Part shown: one piece after another, positions 18,103 through 29,615 of the stretch | How the letters are laid out: the number at the start of each line of letters is the position of its first letter | How positions within the stretch are numbered: the first letter of the stretch is position 1 | Origin: Paracoccaceae bacterium | GTDB lineage: Bacteria > Pseudomonadota > Alphaproteobacteria > Rhodobacterales > Rhodobacteraceae | Length of the DNA: 64,000 nucleotides | Direction: 5' to 3' | Assembly (NCBI GenBank): GCA_020630695.1 | Contig: JAHDIS010000012.1 | Coordinates: 1-64,000 of the forward strand | The notes under the pieces: generated by a model | The model's database searches: none | What the model saw: the letters and a program-made list of their open reading frames with translations, nothing else | Told to the model about the DNA's origin: nothing | Program-made: the position numbers and the translations under genes

Positions 18103-19241
18103 TATACCGATACCTTTCTGATCCACTGGTCCACGGCGACAGCGCCGATGATCAGCACGCCGATGAGTAGGAAGGTCCACTGCGGATCTGCGCCAGACAT
18201 TCTGAGCCCCAATTCGAAAACCCCAACGATCAGTGCGCCAAACAGCGCCCCCAAAATTGAGCCGCGCCCCCCAAACAGCGAGATCCCACCGATCACAACG
18301 GCCGTAATCGCTTGAATGTTGCCGATGACCCCTGTGGTGGCCGAGGGAGAAACTGACCCAAATCGTCCAATCATCACCCATGCGGTAAAGGCGCAGATCA
18401 GACCGGCCAGCATATAGACAGACATCAAGGTGCGGTGCACGTTGACCCCGGCCAGCTCGGCCGCTTCTGGATCGTCGCCCACGGCATAGACATGGCGGCC
18501 CCAGGCCGTGGACCGCAAGGCATAGGCCAGCACTAGCGCCAGAACCAGCATCGACACAACGCCAAGCGTAAGGGTGGCCCCGCCCAGCTTCATTTTGTAA
18601 CCCATCAGCTGAAGGAAGGGGGCCTGTGCCTCGATGTCCTGACTGCGAATGGTTTCATTGGCGGAATAGAGATAATTCGCGGCCAGAACGATCTGCCACA
18701 TCCCGAGCGTGACAATGAAAGGTGGCAGTTTGACCCGGCTGACAAGCCATCCGCTGACAGCGCCGATCGCGGTGCCAAACACCAGACCGATCATGACTGA
18801 AACAAACGGAGGGATCCCATAGCGGAACGTGAATTGCCCCATGATGACCGAGCACAGAACAGCGATTGCGCCGACCGACAGATCAATGCCTGCAGTCAGG
18901 ATGATCAATGTCTGAGCGAGCGCAAGAACGCCCACAATCGCAACTTGTTGCAAGATGAGCGTCAGCGTGAATGAGTTGAAGAACCGAAAGCGGCCATTGG
19001 ACACGTCTTCCAGTGCGGCCCAGCCCATTCTGACCTGAATGGGCTCCCAGTCGATCCAAAGCCCGAAGCCAATGGTAGACAGGACAAGAACGATTAGAGG
19101 AACCATCGAAGGGTTTGAATGCAGGAAGTGCTGCAAACGGTGCACAAAGCCCCGTTGTTCATCATCAAACTCGGCAACCTTTGAATCGGCTGCTGCAAGC
19201 GATGCTTCGTAGTCCTGCCCTTTGGAGCCGGATTCGGACAT
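18102..19241 (-). CDS. frcC: Sugar ABC transporter permease (FrcC-like)
   Basis: The 379-residue protein has a charged cytoplasmic N-terminus of about 45 residues, then eight to ten hydrophobic helices. It includes GIDLSVGAI, the signature of the BPD_transp_2 (CUT2) permease family, and GDDPEAAELAGVNV, which contacts the ATPase. It forms the inner-membrane channel for the sugar delivered by FrcB. A strong stem-loop precedes it in the transcript (19314-19339). Confidence 0.9.
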   Translation of the reverse strand: MSESGSKGQDYEASLAAADSKVAEFDDEQRGFVHRLQHFLHSNPSMVPLIVLVLSTIGFGLWIDWEPIQVRMGWAALEDVSNGRFRFFNSFTLTLILQQVAIVGVLALAQTLIILTAGIDLSVGAIAVLCSVIMGQFTFRYGIPPFVSVMIGLVFGTAIGAVSGWLVSRVKLPPFIVTLGMWQIVLAANYLYSANETIRSQDIEAQAPFLQLMGYKMKLGGATLTLGVVSMLVLALVLAYALRSTAWGRHVYAVGDDPEAAELAGVNVHRTLMSVYMLAGLICAFTAWVMIGRFGSVSPSATTGVIGNIQAITAVVIGGISLFGGRGSILGALFGALIVGVFELGLRMSGADPQWTFLLIGVLIIGAVAVDQWIRKVSV

Positions 19242-19313
19242 GGTTGTCCCCTCGTGCCTTGGATGTCTTTGAAATTCAGAGCGCCTTTACCCGGTCAGGT
19301 CAAGGCCGCGGGA

Positions 19314-19339
19314 TCGGACGGGGCAGGGGCCCCGTCCGA
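19314..19339 (-). promoter_or_regulatory. Intercistronic stem-loop between frcB and frcC
   Basis: TCGGACGGGGC and GCCCCGTCCGA form a perfect 11-bp stem with a 4-base loop, 11 bases after the frcB stop. There is no T-run on the minus strand, so full termination is unlikely. Stems like this after binding-protein genes commonly stabilise the upstream message or reduce read-through. Confidence 0.7.
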
Positions 19340-19349
19340 CGTTTTGTAC

Positions 19350-20378
19350 TTAACCCCAGCAGAGGTTCTTGCCTTCTTCGACAGAAATCGACTCGACGCC
19401 ATCGGCGGCTTTGTCAGTCACCAGTGCAACGCCGGTATCAAAGAAGTCTTTGCCTGGTGTCGGCTCCGGCTTTTCGCCGTTGTCGGCCCATTTCTTGATT
19501 GCTTCAACGCCCAGCGATGCCATCAGCAGCGGGTACTGCTGCGAAGTCGCGCCAATCACGCCGTCCGCCACGTTCTGAACACCTGGGCAGCCACCGTCGA
19601 CAGACACGATCAGAACATCGTTTTCGCGGCCAATGGCCTTGAGTGCCTCATATGCACCGGCTGCGGCGGGTTCGTTGATGGTGTAAACCACATTGATGCC
19701 GGGATCCTTTGCCAGCAGGTTTTCCATCGCCTTGCGGCCACCTTCTTCGTTGCCAGCGGTCACATCGTTGCCGACAATCCGCGGATCATCTTCGTCACCC
19801 CATTTGTTCGGGTCTTTGATGTCGATGCCAAAACCGGTGAGAAAGCCTTGATCGCGCAGAACGCCAACCGTTGGCTGGCTGATGGCCAGATCCAGCATGC
19901 CGATCTTTGCGTTGGCGGCATCGTCGCCCAGTGAGGCCGCGGCCCATTTGCCGATCAGCTCACCAGCAAGGAAGTTGTCGGTTGCAAAGGTTGCGTCTGC
20001 CGCGTCGATTGGTGACAGCGGCGTATCAAGCGCAATAACAACCAGCCCGGCGTCGCGGGCCTGCTGTACGTTGGGTACGATGGCAGAGGTGTCAGAGGCT
20101 GTCAGCAGGATGCCTTTTGCGCCGTCCGCAATGCAGGTTTCGATCGCCTGAACCTGTGTTTCGTGGTCACCATCCACTTTGCCCGCAAAGGCCTTAAGCG
20201 TCATGCCCAGCTCTTCTGCTTTGGCTGTCGCGCCTTCCTTCATCTTGACGAAGAAGGGGTTGGTGTCGGTTTTCGTGATTAGGCAAACGGTTGTCGCATG
20301 CCCGCCAGCGGCGGCCATAGTCGCCGAAAAGGCCAGCGCGGATGCGCCCATAGCAAGTGTTTTAGTCAAATTCGTCAT
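19350..20378 (-). CDS. frcB: Sugar ABC transporter substrate-binding protein (FrcB-like)
   Basis: The 342-residue product has a signal peptide (to about residue 24, [11 protein letters not shown]) and a type I periplasmic sugar-binding fold: [19 protein letters not shown], the [12 protein letters not shown] loop, VVIALDTPL and VSVDGGCPG. The TNPFF motif and the neighbours resemble Sinorhizobium FrcB, which binds fructose, ribose and mannose. The ligand here is inferred. A GGGAGGAAAG site precedes the ATG at 20378; the longer open frame upstream is not coding. Confidence 0.88.
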   Translation of the reverse strand: MTNLTKTLAMGASALAFSATMAAAGGHATTVCLITKTDTNPFFVKMKEGATAKAEELGMTLKAFAGKVDGDHETQVQAIETCIADGAKGILLTASDTSAIVPNVQQARDAGLVVIALDTPLSPIDAADATFATDNFLAGELIGKWAAASLGDDAANAKIGMLDLAISQPTVGVLRDQGFLTGFGIDIKDPNKWGDEDDPRIVGNDVTAGNEEGGRKAMENLLAKDPGINVVYTINEPAAAGAYEALKAIGRENDVLIVSVDGGCPGVQNVADGVIGATSQQYPLLMASLGVEAIKKWADNGEKPEPTPGKDFFDTGVALVTDKAADGVESISVEEGKNLCWG

Positions 20379-20490
20379 GTCTTTCCTCCCAAAGGTAACG
20401 GCTTCAGCCGTTCTTCCGGGTGCGCATGCCGAGCATTTGCCAGCGGTGCGCAACCCTCGGACGTAAGGGAAGCAGAGAATCGCTCCGAGT

Positions 20491-20527
20491 GTCAATAATA
20501 AATAAATCAGAATGAATTATTATTGAC
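20491..20527. promoter_or_regulatory. 37-bp palindromic operator between frcB and the ROK regulator
   Basis: GTCAATAATAAAT (20491-20503) and AATTATTATTGAC (20515-20527) are inverted repeats with one mismatch and an 11-base centre. Each arm ends in an outward-facing TTGACA (minus 20490-20495, plus 20524-20529) that can serve as a -35 hexamer for the two divergent genes. A protein bound here would block both promoters. Confidence 0.75.
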
Positions 20528-20554
20528 AGGGTCATTTGTGCTAAGCATTCTTAA

Positions 20555-21769
20555 ATGAGGGAGGACGCCATCTTGAACGTGAAATCGGTTGGGCAAGCCA
20601 TTGATAAAGAGACGGAAATCCTTGGGCGTGGCTCCAATCAAAGTGGGATGCGTGCGCACAATGAACGTCTTGTTTTGACGCTGTTGCGTCGGCACGGCCC
20701 TATGGCCAAAGCCGATATTGCGCGTTCAACCGGTTTGTCCGCACAAACGGTATCCGTGATTATGCGTGCCCTCGAGGGCGATGGTCTGCTGGAACGCGGC
20801 GATCCGATCCGCGGCAAGGTCGGGCAGCCTTCGGTGCCGATGGCGCTCGCGGCGGGTGGGGCGTATTTCCTGGGCCTCAAAATTGGTCGCCGGTCCGTTG
20901 AGCTGGTGCTGACAGATTTCAAGGGGCAGGTGCTTGACCGGGCTACGCGGGTTCATGCCTATCCAGAGCCCAAGGCAACGGTCAAATTTGCGGTGTCACA
21001 GATCGAGGCGCTTTTGGCTGACCTGCCGGACGACCAAAGAACACGGGTGGCCGGACTCGGCATTGCGATGCCTTTTTTCCTGTGGAACTGGGCCGCCAAA
21101 CTGAATGTCGCCCCGGAAAGAATGGAAGGATGGCGTGACTTCGATATCCGGGCGGAAATTGCAGCGGCCTTTGATTTTCCGGTTTTTCTGCAAAATGACG
21201 CATCCGCAGCCTGTGGGGCCGAACTGGTCTTTGGCCCGCAGGATGGCGCGCGCGATTTTCTGTATTTTTACGTTGGCTACTTCATTGGCGGCGGTTTGGC
21301 GCTGGACGGCAAACTGTTTACCGGGCGCGGGAATGCGGCGGCTTTGGGGCCTTTGCCTGTCCCAGATGGAAAGGGTGGAACCTGCCAATTGATCGATCTT
21401 GCCAGCCTGGGTGTGCTCGAGGCGACGCTGCTGTCCAGCGGGTTCGAAACCTCGAGTATGTGGATAAACACAGAAGACTGGCGTGTGGACGAGGCGATGT
21501 TGGAAGACTGGCTTAACAGCGCTGCCGATGCTTTGGCCTATGCCGTCGTGTCGGCCAGCGCGGTTCTCGATGTAGAGGCCGTGCGCATTGATGGCTGGTT
21601 GCCTGAGCCCGCGCGCGAAGCTTTGGTTTCCAAGACGCAGGCGGCGCTTGCACGAAACGACACCACCGGTCTGACCTTGCCAAGAATAGAGGCGGGCCAT
21701 GTCGGATCGGACGCCCGAACCCTTGGTGGGGCCAGCCTGCCTTTGTCGCATCGATTTTTGATTGAATAG
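20555..21769 (+). CDS. ROK-family transcriptional regulator
   Basis: The 404-residue protein has an N-terminal winged helix-turn-helix (about residues 33-85, MAKADIARSTGLSAQTVSVI) and a ROK domain (GLKIGRRSVELVLTDFKG, then LQNDASAACGAE). The usual ROK zinc motif CxCGxxGCxE is degenerate here (TCQLIDLASLGVLEA), as in non-kinase regulators. It probably senses the sugar handled by the divergent frc-xylB operon. The ATG at 20555 has no ribosome site; GGGAGG then fits the in-frame TTG at 20573, so the true start may be there. Confidence 0.88.
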   Translation: MREDAILNVKSVGQAIDKETEILGRGSNQSGMRAHNERLVLTLLRRHGPMAKADIARSTGLSAQTVSVIMRALEGDGLLERGDPIRGKVGQPSVPMALAAGGAYFLGLKIGRRSVELVLTDFKGQVLDRATRVHAYPEPKATVKFAVSQIEALLADLPDDQRTRVAGLGIAMPFFLWNWAAKLNVAPERMEGWRDFDIRAEIAAAFDFPVFLQNDASAACGAELVFGPQDGARDFLYFYVGYFIGGGLALDGKLFTGRGNAAALGPLPVPDGKGGTCQLIDLASLGVLEATLLSSGFETSSMWINTEDWRVDEAMLEDWLNSAADALAYAVVSASAVLDVEAVRIDGWLPEPAREALVSKTQAALARNDTTGLTLPRIEAGHVGSDARTLGGASLPLSHRFLIE

Positions 21770-21793
21770 GCGCAGGTCCGAGTGGCCTGCGGT

Positions 21794-21819
21794 TTCGGCG
21801 CGCCCCATGGCGCGCCGAA
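21794..21819. terminator. Bidirectional stem-loop between ROK gene and icd
   Basis: TTCGGCGCGCC and GGCGCGCCGAA pair perfectly over 11 bp with the 4-base loop CCAT. It lies between two convergent stops (21769 and 21842). No long T-run follows on either side, but position and strength fit a shared terminator. Confidence 0.65.
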
Positions 21820-21841
21820 TGCATGGTTTATCGTGCCGCGT

Positions 21842-24049
<2,208 letters not shown>

Positions 24050-24259
24050 GGTGCACAAACCTCTCATTGATGCGCAGGCAATAGCCGACAGGGCACCGAA
24101 CGTCCACAGCGATGGGGGCTTGAATCGTGGAAAATTGTCGAAATACGCCGGGACGTGATGCCGCATCAACCCGCGGGTCGCTGTGCCCTGCCACTGGACA
24201 AGAGACCTTTGGCTATGCCCTATGGCCCAAGACGGACAGCCCACGGAAAGGATCATGGC

Positions 24260-25483
24260 GTGAAAATTGGCGTAGTCGCAGATGATTTTACCGGTGCATC
24301 CGACATCGCACTGACATTGGCCGAGGCTGGTATGAGCACCGCGCAATATATCGGTGTGCCCGAAGGTCCTGCAGATCCCGATCTGGGGGCCGGGGTGGTG
24401 GCGTTGAAATCCCGCACCGCGCCAGTGGCCGAAGCGGTTTCGCAATCGCTGGCCGCCTGCGACTGGTTGCGTGCGCAGGGTGCGGAGCAGATCATTTTCA
24501 AAGTTTGCTCAACCTTTGATTCCACGCCCGAGGGCAACATCGGCCCTGTTCTTGATGCGCTGGCCGAAAAACTGGGGGCCGAAACGGTCATCACCTGTCC
24601 GGCGTTTCCGGAAAACGGCCGGTCGGTCTATATGGGGCACCTTTTCGTCGGGGACACTTTGCTGAACGAATGCGGCATGCAGGATCACCCTCTGACGCCA
24701 ATGACCGATGCGGATTTGCGGCGCTGGTTGGCGCTTCAGTCCGACCAGCCAGTCGGTCATGTTTCGGCCCGAGTGGTGGCGGCAGGCGCGCAGGCGATCC
24801 GTGATGCGATGCCGGAAAAGGGTCATGTGATCGTCGACGCCATTCAGGATGATGACCTTTGGACCATCGGTGCCGCAGCTGCGGGGGCGCGCCTGCTCTG
24901 TGGCGGCTCCGGCATAGCCTTGGGTCTGCCGGCCAATTTTGGCGCTAAACCCGCGACACCAAACTGGGCGCCCGTGACCGGGGCGGGTATCGTGCTGTCA
25001 GGCTCGTGCAGCCGCGCAACCCGTGGTCAGGTCGAAACCTACGCCGCCAAGGCCGCGTCGCGCGAAGTCACTGCCGAGACGGTCATGTCCGGTGCCGCCA
25101 CGGTGGAAACGCTGGCGGAATGGGCCCTGTCGCAGCCCGGCGTTCCGATGATCTACAGTTCGGCCGACCCCGCAGTGGTGCGTGCTGCGCAGGACCAGTT
25201 TGGACGTGAGGCCGTGGCCGGACGAATTGAAACACTGTTTTCGGATCTGGCCGCGCATCTGGCAGACCGGGGTGTCCAGCGTATCGTTGTGGCCGGAGGT
25301 GAGACTTCAGGTGCCGTGGTTTCAGGGCTTGGTGCGACCAGACTGGCCATAGGCCCGCGCATCGCCGCCGGGGTCCCGCTGGTGCGCGCTGAAGGCCGTG
25401 AACTGGCGCTGGCTTTGAAGTCGGGCAATTTTGGCGGACCAGACTTTTTCGAGCAGGCCTTGCGGCAGATGGAGGGTGCATGA
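24260..25483 (+). CDS. otnK: 3-oxo-tetronate kinase (four-carbon acid sugar kinase)
   Basis: The 407-residue product matches the two-domain four-carbon acid sugar kinase family: [16 protein letters not shown] at the start, [45 protein letters not shown] and [12 protein letters not shown] in the nucleotide-binding C-terminal part. OtnK phosphorylates 3-oxo-tetronates in threonate/erythronate breakdown. A GTG start at 24260 with AAAGGA upstream gives the family N-terminus. The last four bases overlap otnC (ATGA), so the two enzymes are coupled. The C4-acid dehydrogenase that makes the substrate is not in the window. Confidence 0.9.
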   Translation: MKIGVVADDFTGASDIALTLAEAGMSTAQYIGVPEGPADPDLGAGVVALKSRTAPVAEAVSQSLAACDWLRAQGAEQIIFKVCSTFDSTPEGNIGPVLDALAEKLGAETVITCPAFPENGRSVYMGHLFVGDTLLNECGMQDHPLTPMTDADLRRWLALQSDQPVGHVSARVVAAGAQAIRDAMPEKGHVIVDAIQDDDLWTIGAAAAGARLLCGGSGIALGLPANFGAKPATPNWAPVTGAGIVLSGSCSRATRGQVETYAAKAASREVTAETVMSGAATVETLAEWALSQPGVPMIYSSADPAVVRAAQDQFGREAVAGRIETLFSDLAAHLADRGVQRIVVAGGETSGAVVSGLGATRLAIGPRIAAGVPLVRAEGRELALALKSGNFGGPDFFEQALRQMEGA

Positions 25484-26118
25484 GCATCGAGAGCAAAGCG
25501 CGCGAAGACATCTGCCGTATCGCCAAGTCGATGTTTGACCGCGGTCTGACGCGCGGATCGTCCGGCAATATCTCGGTTCGGTTGCCCGATGGGAACCTTC
25601 TCATGACGCCGACCGGCAGTTCCTTTGGGTTCCTGGATCCGGCCCGCATCAGCCTGCTGGCACCCGACATGACCCATCTGGGCGGCGATCAGCCGACCAA
25701 GGAAACCCCGCTGCACAGCGCATTTTATGAAACGCGCAGCGGCACAGGGGCCGTTGTGCATCTGCATTCATCGCATTCAACAGCGTTGTCCATGCTGCCA
25801 GAAATCGATCCCGATGATGTGTTGCCACCGCTGACACCTTACGCTGTCATGATGCTGGGCAAGGTCAAGTTGCTGCCGGTGTTCCTGCCCGGCGATCCTG
25901 AAATGGGCGAGGCCGTCAGGGGGCTTGCCGGTAAACGCACTGCCGTTCTGCTGGCCAATCACGGGCCGGTTGTGGCGGGCAAGGATATCTGGGCCGCCAG
26001 TTTCGCTATGGAAGAGCTGGAAGAAACCGCAAAGCTGGCACTGATGACCCGGGGTATGGATCCGCGGATATTGACGGCGGAACAGGTCAAGGCCCTGCAG
26101 GACAAGTACCCGTCCTGA
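25480..26118 (+). CDS. otnC: 3-oxo-tetronate 4-phosphate decarboxylase (class II aldolase family)
   Basis: The 212-residue protein is a class II aldolase/adducin member: RGLTRGSSGNISVR, MTPTGSSFG, the zinc ligands VVHLHSSHS, and a later LLANHGPVVAG. In the OtnC branch it decarboxylates the product of OtnK to give dihydroxyacetone phosphate. It overlaps otnK by four bases, which supports that assignment over generic fuculose-phosphate aldolase. It is convergent with the cueR-like pseudogene, 13 bases away. Confidence 0.9.
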   Translation: MSIESKAREDICRIAKSMFDRGLTRGSSGNISVRLPDGNLLMTPTGSSFGFLDPARISLLAPDMTHLGGDQPTKETPLHSAFYETRSGTGAVVHLHSSHSTALSMLPEIDPDDVLPPLTPYAVMMLGKVKLLPVFLPGDPEMGEAVRGLAGKRTAVLLANHGPVVAGKDIWAASFAMEELEETAKLALMTRGMDPRILTAEQVKALQDKYPS

Positions 26119-26131
26119 TCGACCGGCGGCA

Positions 26132-26516
26132 CTAGCTGGATCGGGCCAGATCCTTGAGGATCGGACAATCGGGCCGCGCATCGCCATGGCAGGCCGTCAC
26201 CAGATCCCCCAAGGTGTCGCGCATCCCCTGCAACGCAGCAATCTTTTCGTCGATTTGGCGCAGATGATCCTGCGCCAGCTTCTTGACGTCTGAGCTTGCG
26301 CGGCTGTCGTCTTCGTACCATAAGAAGGCGGCAGTCTTCGATGGAAAACCCCAAGGCGCGGGCCCGGGCCACAAAGGCCAGTTTATGCAGGTCGCTGTCC
26401 TGAAACACCCGATACCCGTTGGTATCCCGGCGGGGGCTGACCAGACCGATTTCTTCGTAATAGCGAATGGTCTTGGCGGGCAGGCCTGCCTGTTTTCCTA
26501 CCTCAGAGATATTCAT
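26132..26516 (-). pseudogene. cueR: Cu(I)-responsive MerR-family regulator with a frameshift
   Basis: Two frames together make one CueR/HmrR. The first (from ATG 26516) gives MNISEVGKQAGLPAKTIRYY to IEDCRLL, the DNA-binding half. The second gives WYEDDSRASSDVKKLAQDHL onward to CHGDARPDC, the copper-binding loop with two Cys spaced as in CueR. They meet near 26320-26330, where about two bases seem to be missing after the CRLL codons. In the first frame translation runs on into unrelated sequence to 25959. The ATG overlaps the copA stop by four bases. It is either a real inactivation or a sequencing error. Confidence 0.85.
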
Positions 26517-28981
26517 GCGTGTGCTTCCTGCTGCAATGTTCGGCGTTGCGTGTCGGGATTGTGGGCAAGGGCAGGGGCCATGCGGCGCAGTCGCAGCGCA
26601 TTGCTGAGCACAAAGACCGACGAAAGCGCCATGGCCCCGGCGGCCAGCATCGGTGAAAGCAGCATGCCAATGGCTGGATACAGAATGCCAGCAGCCACCG
26701 GAATCAAAGCTGCGTTGTAGGCAAAGGCCCAGAACAGGTTTTGCCGAATGTTCCGCATGACGCGCCTGGACACATCAAGGGCGGTCACAGCGCCAGCCAG
26801 ATCACCGGATATCAACACGACGTCGGCGCTTTCGATGGCCACATCCGTGCCGGTTCCGATTGCAATGCCCACGTCGGCTTCGGCCAGCGCTGGTGCATCG
26901 TTGATACCATCGCCAACAAAGGCGACTGCGCCCAGTTCGGTTTGCAATTGTCTTACGGCGTCTCGTTTGCCCTCTGGCAGAATTTCGGCCTGCACATGAT
27001 CGATGCCCAGATCTGCAGCCACATTGCGCGCAACCGAAGCCGTGTCGCCGGTTATCATGGCCAGCGAAATGCCCCTCTCGCGCAGGGCAGCCAAAGCACG
27101 GGCCGCTTCGGGTTTGACTTGGTCGGCGACCGCGAATGCGCCAGCAATCCGGCCATCGACCGCCACCAGAACGGGGGTCTGCCCTTTGGCCCCCATCGAG
27201 GCCAACGCTTTTTCAAGGGGCGCAAGGCTTATGTCCTCTCGGGTCATCAGGCGTTCTGCACCGACCAAGACGGTCTGCCCATCAACAATTGCACGCAATC
27301 CAAAGCCGGGTATCGCCTCGACGCTTTGGGGCGTTTCGCTGTCTGTTGCGCCTTGGATCAATGCTTGGGCGATCGGATGGTCGCTGCCTGTCTCGGCGCT
27401 CGCTGCCAGCCTGAGCACATCGGAAGCTTCAAACCCGGGCGCAGCCCATTGGTCCGCCAGTTCCGGACGGCCCCGCGTCAGGGTGCCTGTCTTGTCAAAG
27501 GCGATTGCCTTAACGGTATCCAGCCGTTGAAGCGCATCCCCTTTGCGGAACAGCACGCCCAGTTCTGCCGCACGGCCGGTCCCCACCATGATCGAGGTCG
27601 GCGTTGCCAGCCCCATGGCGCAGGGGCAGGCGATGATCAGAACGGACACACCGGCCACCAGCGCAAAGGTCAGTCCGGGCCCAAAGGTCAGCCAGATCGC
27701 AACGGTCAGCGCCGCAAGTGCCATGACGATTGGTACGAACCAACGCACCACCCGATCTGCCAGCGCCTGAATCGGCAGTTTGGCCCCCTGTGCCTCCTGA
27801 ACCATCGCAATGATCCGGGCCAGCACGGTGTCTTGCCCCACCGCCGTGGCGCGATACCGCAACGCGCCGTTGCCGTTGACGGTACCGGCGACCAGCATCG
27901 ACCCTTCGGATTTTTCGTTTGGTACAGGCTCGCCCGTGATCATGCTTTCGTCCACGAACGACCGCCCGGTCAGCACGGCCCCATCCACGGCCACGCGTTC
28001 GCCCGCTTTCAGGGACAGCACATCCCCCAACACAATCTGATCCACGGGAATGTCGACGATTTGACCATCCCGTTCGACCTGCGCCGTATCTGGGCGAAGT
28101 CCAACAAGTTGTCGGATCGCAGCCCCTGTACGGCCCTTGGCCCGTGCTTCCAGAAACCGGCCCAGCAAGATCAGCGTGACAATGACGCCCGCGGCTTCAA
28201 AATAGATGGCGCGCGTGCCTTGGGGCAGCGCTTGAGGCGCAAATAGCGCGAGCGTGGAATATCCCCAGGCCGCCAAGGTGCCCAAGGCGACCAGCGAATT
28301 CATGTCCGGTGTGCCCTTGGCCAAGAGCGGCAGGCCGATGCGGTAAAACCGCCGTCCCGGTATCGCCAAAACCGCCGTGATCAAAATGAACTGAAGCAGC
28401 CAGCTGGTTTGCTGGCCGATCGTCCCATGGATCCAATGGTGAAACGGTGGAATAAGATGCCCGCCCATTTCGACCAGAAACACCGGAAGGGTCAGAATGC
28501 CCGCAATCCATAGATCCCGGCGCAGCTGGGCTTGTTCCGAGGCATCGGGCTGGGCCACATCGTCGCTGTCCAGCGGCTCGGCGTCAAATCCCAGTGCCTT
28601 GATCGTTGAAATCAGGTCTGCTTGCTCGACCAATCCCGGCACGGTCGTGACCCGGGCCTGTTCGGAAGCCAAATTGACTTGTGCCTGCGTCACGCCGCGC
28701 AGGGCCATCAACCCGGCCTCAATCCTTTGGGTGCAAGAAGCACAGTGCATGCCCCTGATTTGGAGCGTGCGCACCTCGGTTCGGGCCGGATATCCTGCGT
28801 CTTGCAGGGCTTGGTTCAGCTCTGAGAAGCTCGCATCACCTGCGACGGTTGCCATGCGATTGGCCAGATTGACGCCAGCCTGTTCAACGCCTGCAACTGA
28901 AGCCAGCGCACGCTCGGCCCGTCCGGCGCAGCCTGCACAGCTTAGATTTGTGACTTCAAAACGCAAAGTGGCAGTGGCCAT
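26513..28981 (-). CDS. copA: Cu(I)-translocating P-type ATPase
   Basis: The 822-residue P1B ATPase has two heavy-metal-associated domains with CxxC (C15/C18 in LSCAGCAGR and C80/C83 in MHCASCTQR), the transmembrane CPC (IIACPCAMGLATP), the phosphorylation site DKTGTLTRG and the hinge GDGINDAPAL. It exports Cu(I) from the cytoplasm. The start at 28981 has AAAGG upstream. A GTG at 29032 would add 17 residues and overlap the upstream stop by four bases, so coupled initiation there is possible. It precedes the frameshifted cueR in the same transcript direction. Confidence 0.93.
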   Translation of the reverse strand: MATATLRFEVTNLSCAGCAGRAERALASVAGVEQAGVNLANRMATVAGDASFSELNQALQDAGYPARTEVRTLQIRGMHCASCTQRIEAGLMALRGVTQAQVNLASEQARVTTVPGLVEQADLISTIKALGFDAEPLDSDDVAQPDASEQAQLRRDLWIAGILTLPVFLVEMGGHLIPPFHHWIHGTIGQQTSWLLQFILITAVLAIPGRRFYRIGLPLLAKGTPDMNSLVALGTLAAWGYSTLALFAPQALPQGTRAIYFEAAGVIVTLILLGRFLEARAKGRTGAAIRQLVGLRPDTAQVERDGQIVDIPVDQIVLGDVLSLKAGERVAVDGAVLTGRSFVDESMITGEPVPNEKSEGSMLVAGTVNGNGALRYRATAVGQDTVLARIIAMVQEAQGAKLPIQALADRVVRWFVPIVMALAALTVAIWLTFGPGLTFALVAGVSVLIIACPCAMGLATPTSIMVGTGRAAELGVLFRKGDALQRLDTVKAIAFDKTGTLTRGRPELADQWAAPGFEASDVLRLAASAETGSDHPIAQALIQGATDSETPQSVEAIPGFGLRAIVDGQTVLVGAERLMTREDISLAPLEKALASMGAKGQTPVLVAVDGRIAGAFAVADQVKPEAARALAALRERGISLAMITGDTASVARNVAADLGIDHVQAEILPEGKRDAVRQLQTELGAVAFVGDGINDAPALAEADVGIAIGTGTDVAIESADVVLISGDLAGAVTALDVSRRVMRNIRQNLFWAFAYNAALIPVAAGILYPAIGMLLSPMLAAGAMALSSVFVLSNALRLRRMAPALAHNPDTQRRTLQQEAHA

Positions 28982-29028
28982 TGTCGGACCTTTGGTTGGC
29001 AAGCTTTCGCCAAACATAAGGGTTCCTG

Positions 29029-29481
29029 TCACTGGAAGGTCAAGGTCCGATCACCGAGAATTCTGCGTTTGCAGTCAGCACAGAGCAGCGGCATTCCGAG
29101 ACGTTCGGCCTGTTTGACAAGTTCCGGCATCTTGTGCGGCTGGATTAGGAACAGGGCCTGTTCCATGGCTTCTTCGCGGCGTTGTTCGGTCGCGGACAGG
29201 ACGAAAAGGACCAGCGTCTGTTCGTGCTGAGACAGCAGTTTGCAGCGCGGTGCCGAAAGGGGTGCCGGTTGCCAGCCGTGGCTATTCAGAAGGTCCAGCA
29301 TGTTGCTTGCGGCCATCCAGCAGGACCGGGCCCGTTTGAAAGTCATGTCCCTGCGCAGATCTGACCAAATGGCCCGCTGCGGAGCACGGTGTGCATTCAC
29401 ATGCCGCAGCAAGGTGATCAAACGGGCTTCGACCGGTTTCAAATCGGTTAGGCGCTTTGGGGCAAAAGGTTCGTGTTTCAT
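29029..29481 (-). CDS. Unknown 150-residue CxxC protein upstream of copA
   Basis: I do not recognise this family. The protein is basic and mostly helical, with no signal peptide or membrane segment. Visible pieces are KPVEARLITLLRHVNAHRAP, a Trp-containing segment SCWMAASNMLDLLNSHGW, and a C-terminal LLCADCKRRI that could bind a metal. Its stop overlaps a potential GTG start of copA by four bases, so it is probably co-transcribed with the copper genes. A DNA-binding or copper-linked accessory role is possible but only from context. The start is the ATG at 29481. Confidence 0.65.
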   Translation of the reverse strand: MKHEPFAPKRLTDLKPVEARLITLLRHVNAHRAPQRAIWSDLRRDMTFKRARSCWMAASNMLDLLNSHGWQPAPLSAPRCKLLSQHEQTLVLFVLSATEQRREEAMEQALFLIQPHKMPELVKQAERLGMPLLCADCKRRILGDRTLTFQ

Positions 29482-29560
29482 CGGTCATTCTTCGTTCAGA
29501 TGTCAATAACTGATAAAAATAGTCGGAAATGTCAAGCAATGCTGACGCGACCCGACAACG

Positions 29561-29589
29561 AAAAAGGCCGCCCGAATGTAGGGGCGGCC
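29561..29589 (-). terminator. Rho-independent terminator of rlmN
   Basis: On the minus strand GGCCGCCC and GGGCGGCC form an 8-bp stem with an 8-base loop, followed by TTTTT. It lies 27 bases after the rlmN stop and is a textbook intrinsic terminator. Confidence 0.85.
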
Positions 29590-29615
29590 ATCATCCGTCT
29601 GAAAAGTAAAGAGTT

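Noticed and set aside
26741..28246. A 501-codon open frame on the plus strand
   Set aside because: It lies opposite copA and encodes His/Gly/Gln-rich low-similarity sequence; a shadow of the ATPase gene.
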